20,630 bases of DNA, taken from NCBI GenBank assembly GCA_910586175.1, contig CAJUIJ010000023.1, forward strand, positions 1-20,630, in the 5' to 3' direction. Under the pieces are notes generated by a model, which was given only the letters and a program-made list of their open reading frames with translations, had not been told where the DNA came from and made no database searches. The position numbers and the translations under genes are program-made. Position 1 is the stretch's first letter. The number at the start of each line of letters is the position of its first letter. The stretch is from an uncultured Muribaculaceae bacterium. Its GTDB lineage: Bacteria > Bacteroidota > Bacteroidia > Bacteroidales > Muribaculaceae. This document shows, in pieces, positions 20,356 through 20,630 of the stretch.

Positions 20356-20630
20356 TTATTTTATCAGTCGCTTCTTACCTCTTTCGATACATATTCCGGT
20401 ATCACCATCTTTGAAAATACTGCCATCCAAGTGGAATTTAAGATTCTCATGTGATTGTTTGATGCCGTCATTTATTATATTGTCTATTGCAGAGTTTTGA
20501 TACTTGTATACAAGTTCTCCCTTATGATAAACCTCATAAACAGAAGCGCCACCTGATTCTCCAAAATACATATTGCTTAATATGCCACCTTGGCTTCCAA
20601 TGCCCTTAATCCATCTGATTGGCACAAAAT
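20356..20630 (-). CDS. C-terminal part of an unrecognised, probably secreted protein (partial)
   Basis: The frame runs in from the right edge and ends at TAA (20356-20358). The GTG at 20625 is not a convincing start, since the frame stays open beyond it, so the gene is cut by the window. The visible 90 or so residues contain IRWIKGIGSQGGILSNMYF, a pattern I associate with the C-terminal region of hypothetical secreted Bacteroidales proteins (W.eGIGS..G.L), then a polar Gly/Asp-rich end. I cannot name a family or function. The strong terminator after it supports a real gene. Confidence 0.6.
   Translation of the reverse strand, partial: FVPIRWIKGIGSQGGILSNMYFGESGGASVYEVYHKGELVYKYQNSAIDNIINDGIKQSHENLKFHLDGSIFKDGDTGICIERGKKRLIK

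Overview
The window looks like chromosomal DNA of a Bacteroidales bacterium, possibly Muribaculaceae (the family is inference). Reasons: starts lack Shine-Dalgarno sequences. Two good promoters have the Bacteroidota form, TTG/TTTG, 20 bases, then TAnnTTTG. The gene content also fits: a PPIase/SurA/OstA-like/mutL cluster, a class III fructose-bisphosphatase, a MalQ with two N-terminal starch-binding domains, a B12-dependent ribonucleotide reductase with a zinc tail, a fused DAHP synthase/chorismate mutase, and a secreted BspA-like leucine-rich-repeat protein.

Layout. 1-352: no convincing gene, but several strong RNA-type stem-loops ahead of the first operon. 353-8656 (+): envelope biogenesis followed by mismatch repair. 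It holds a two-domain parvulin PPIase, a terminator and a new promoter, then a PPIase-related lipoprotein, a SurA-like PPIase, an OstA/LptA-like protein with a Ser/Asp/Gln repeat tail, and MutL. The last four overlap by 4, 11 and 8 bases and are probably one transcript. 8657-8798: a convergent gap with copies of a short palindromic repeat. 8799-10109 (-): secreted LRR protein with its own promoter. 10110-10514: non-coding, with GC-rich inverted and direct repeats and the malQ terminator. 10515-17995 (-): malQ, nrdJ and fbp as separate units, with palindromes or hairpins in each gap. 17996-18380: non-coding, with mutually exclusive pairings and a terminator-like hairpin ahead of fbp. 18381-20252 (-): three overlapping genes, the DAHP synthase/chorismate mutase and two tandem FdtA/WxcM-type sugar ketoisomerase-like cupins. 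20286-20630 (-): a strong terminator and the C-terminal end of an unrecognised gene.

Working together: the first operon plausibly supports folding of outer-membrane proteins and LPS transport, with mutL coupled at its end. malQ and fbp belong to central carbohydrate metabolism, nrdJ to dNTP supply, and the last operon joins entry into aromatic biosynthesis to a nucleotide-sugar type activity. I found no CRISPR array, transposase, tRNA, rRNA, phage gene or defence system. The least explained signals are the non-coding structures and repeats, and the cupin pair in an aromatic operon.
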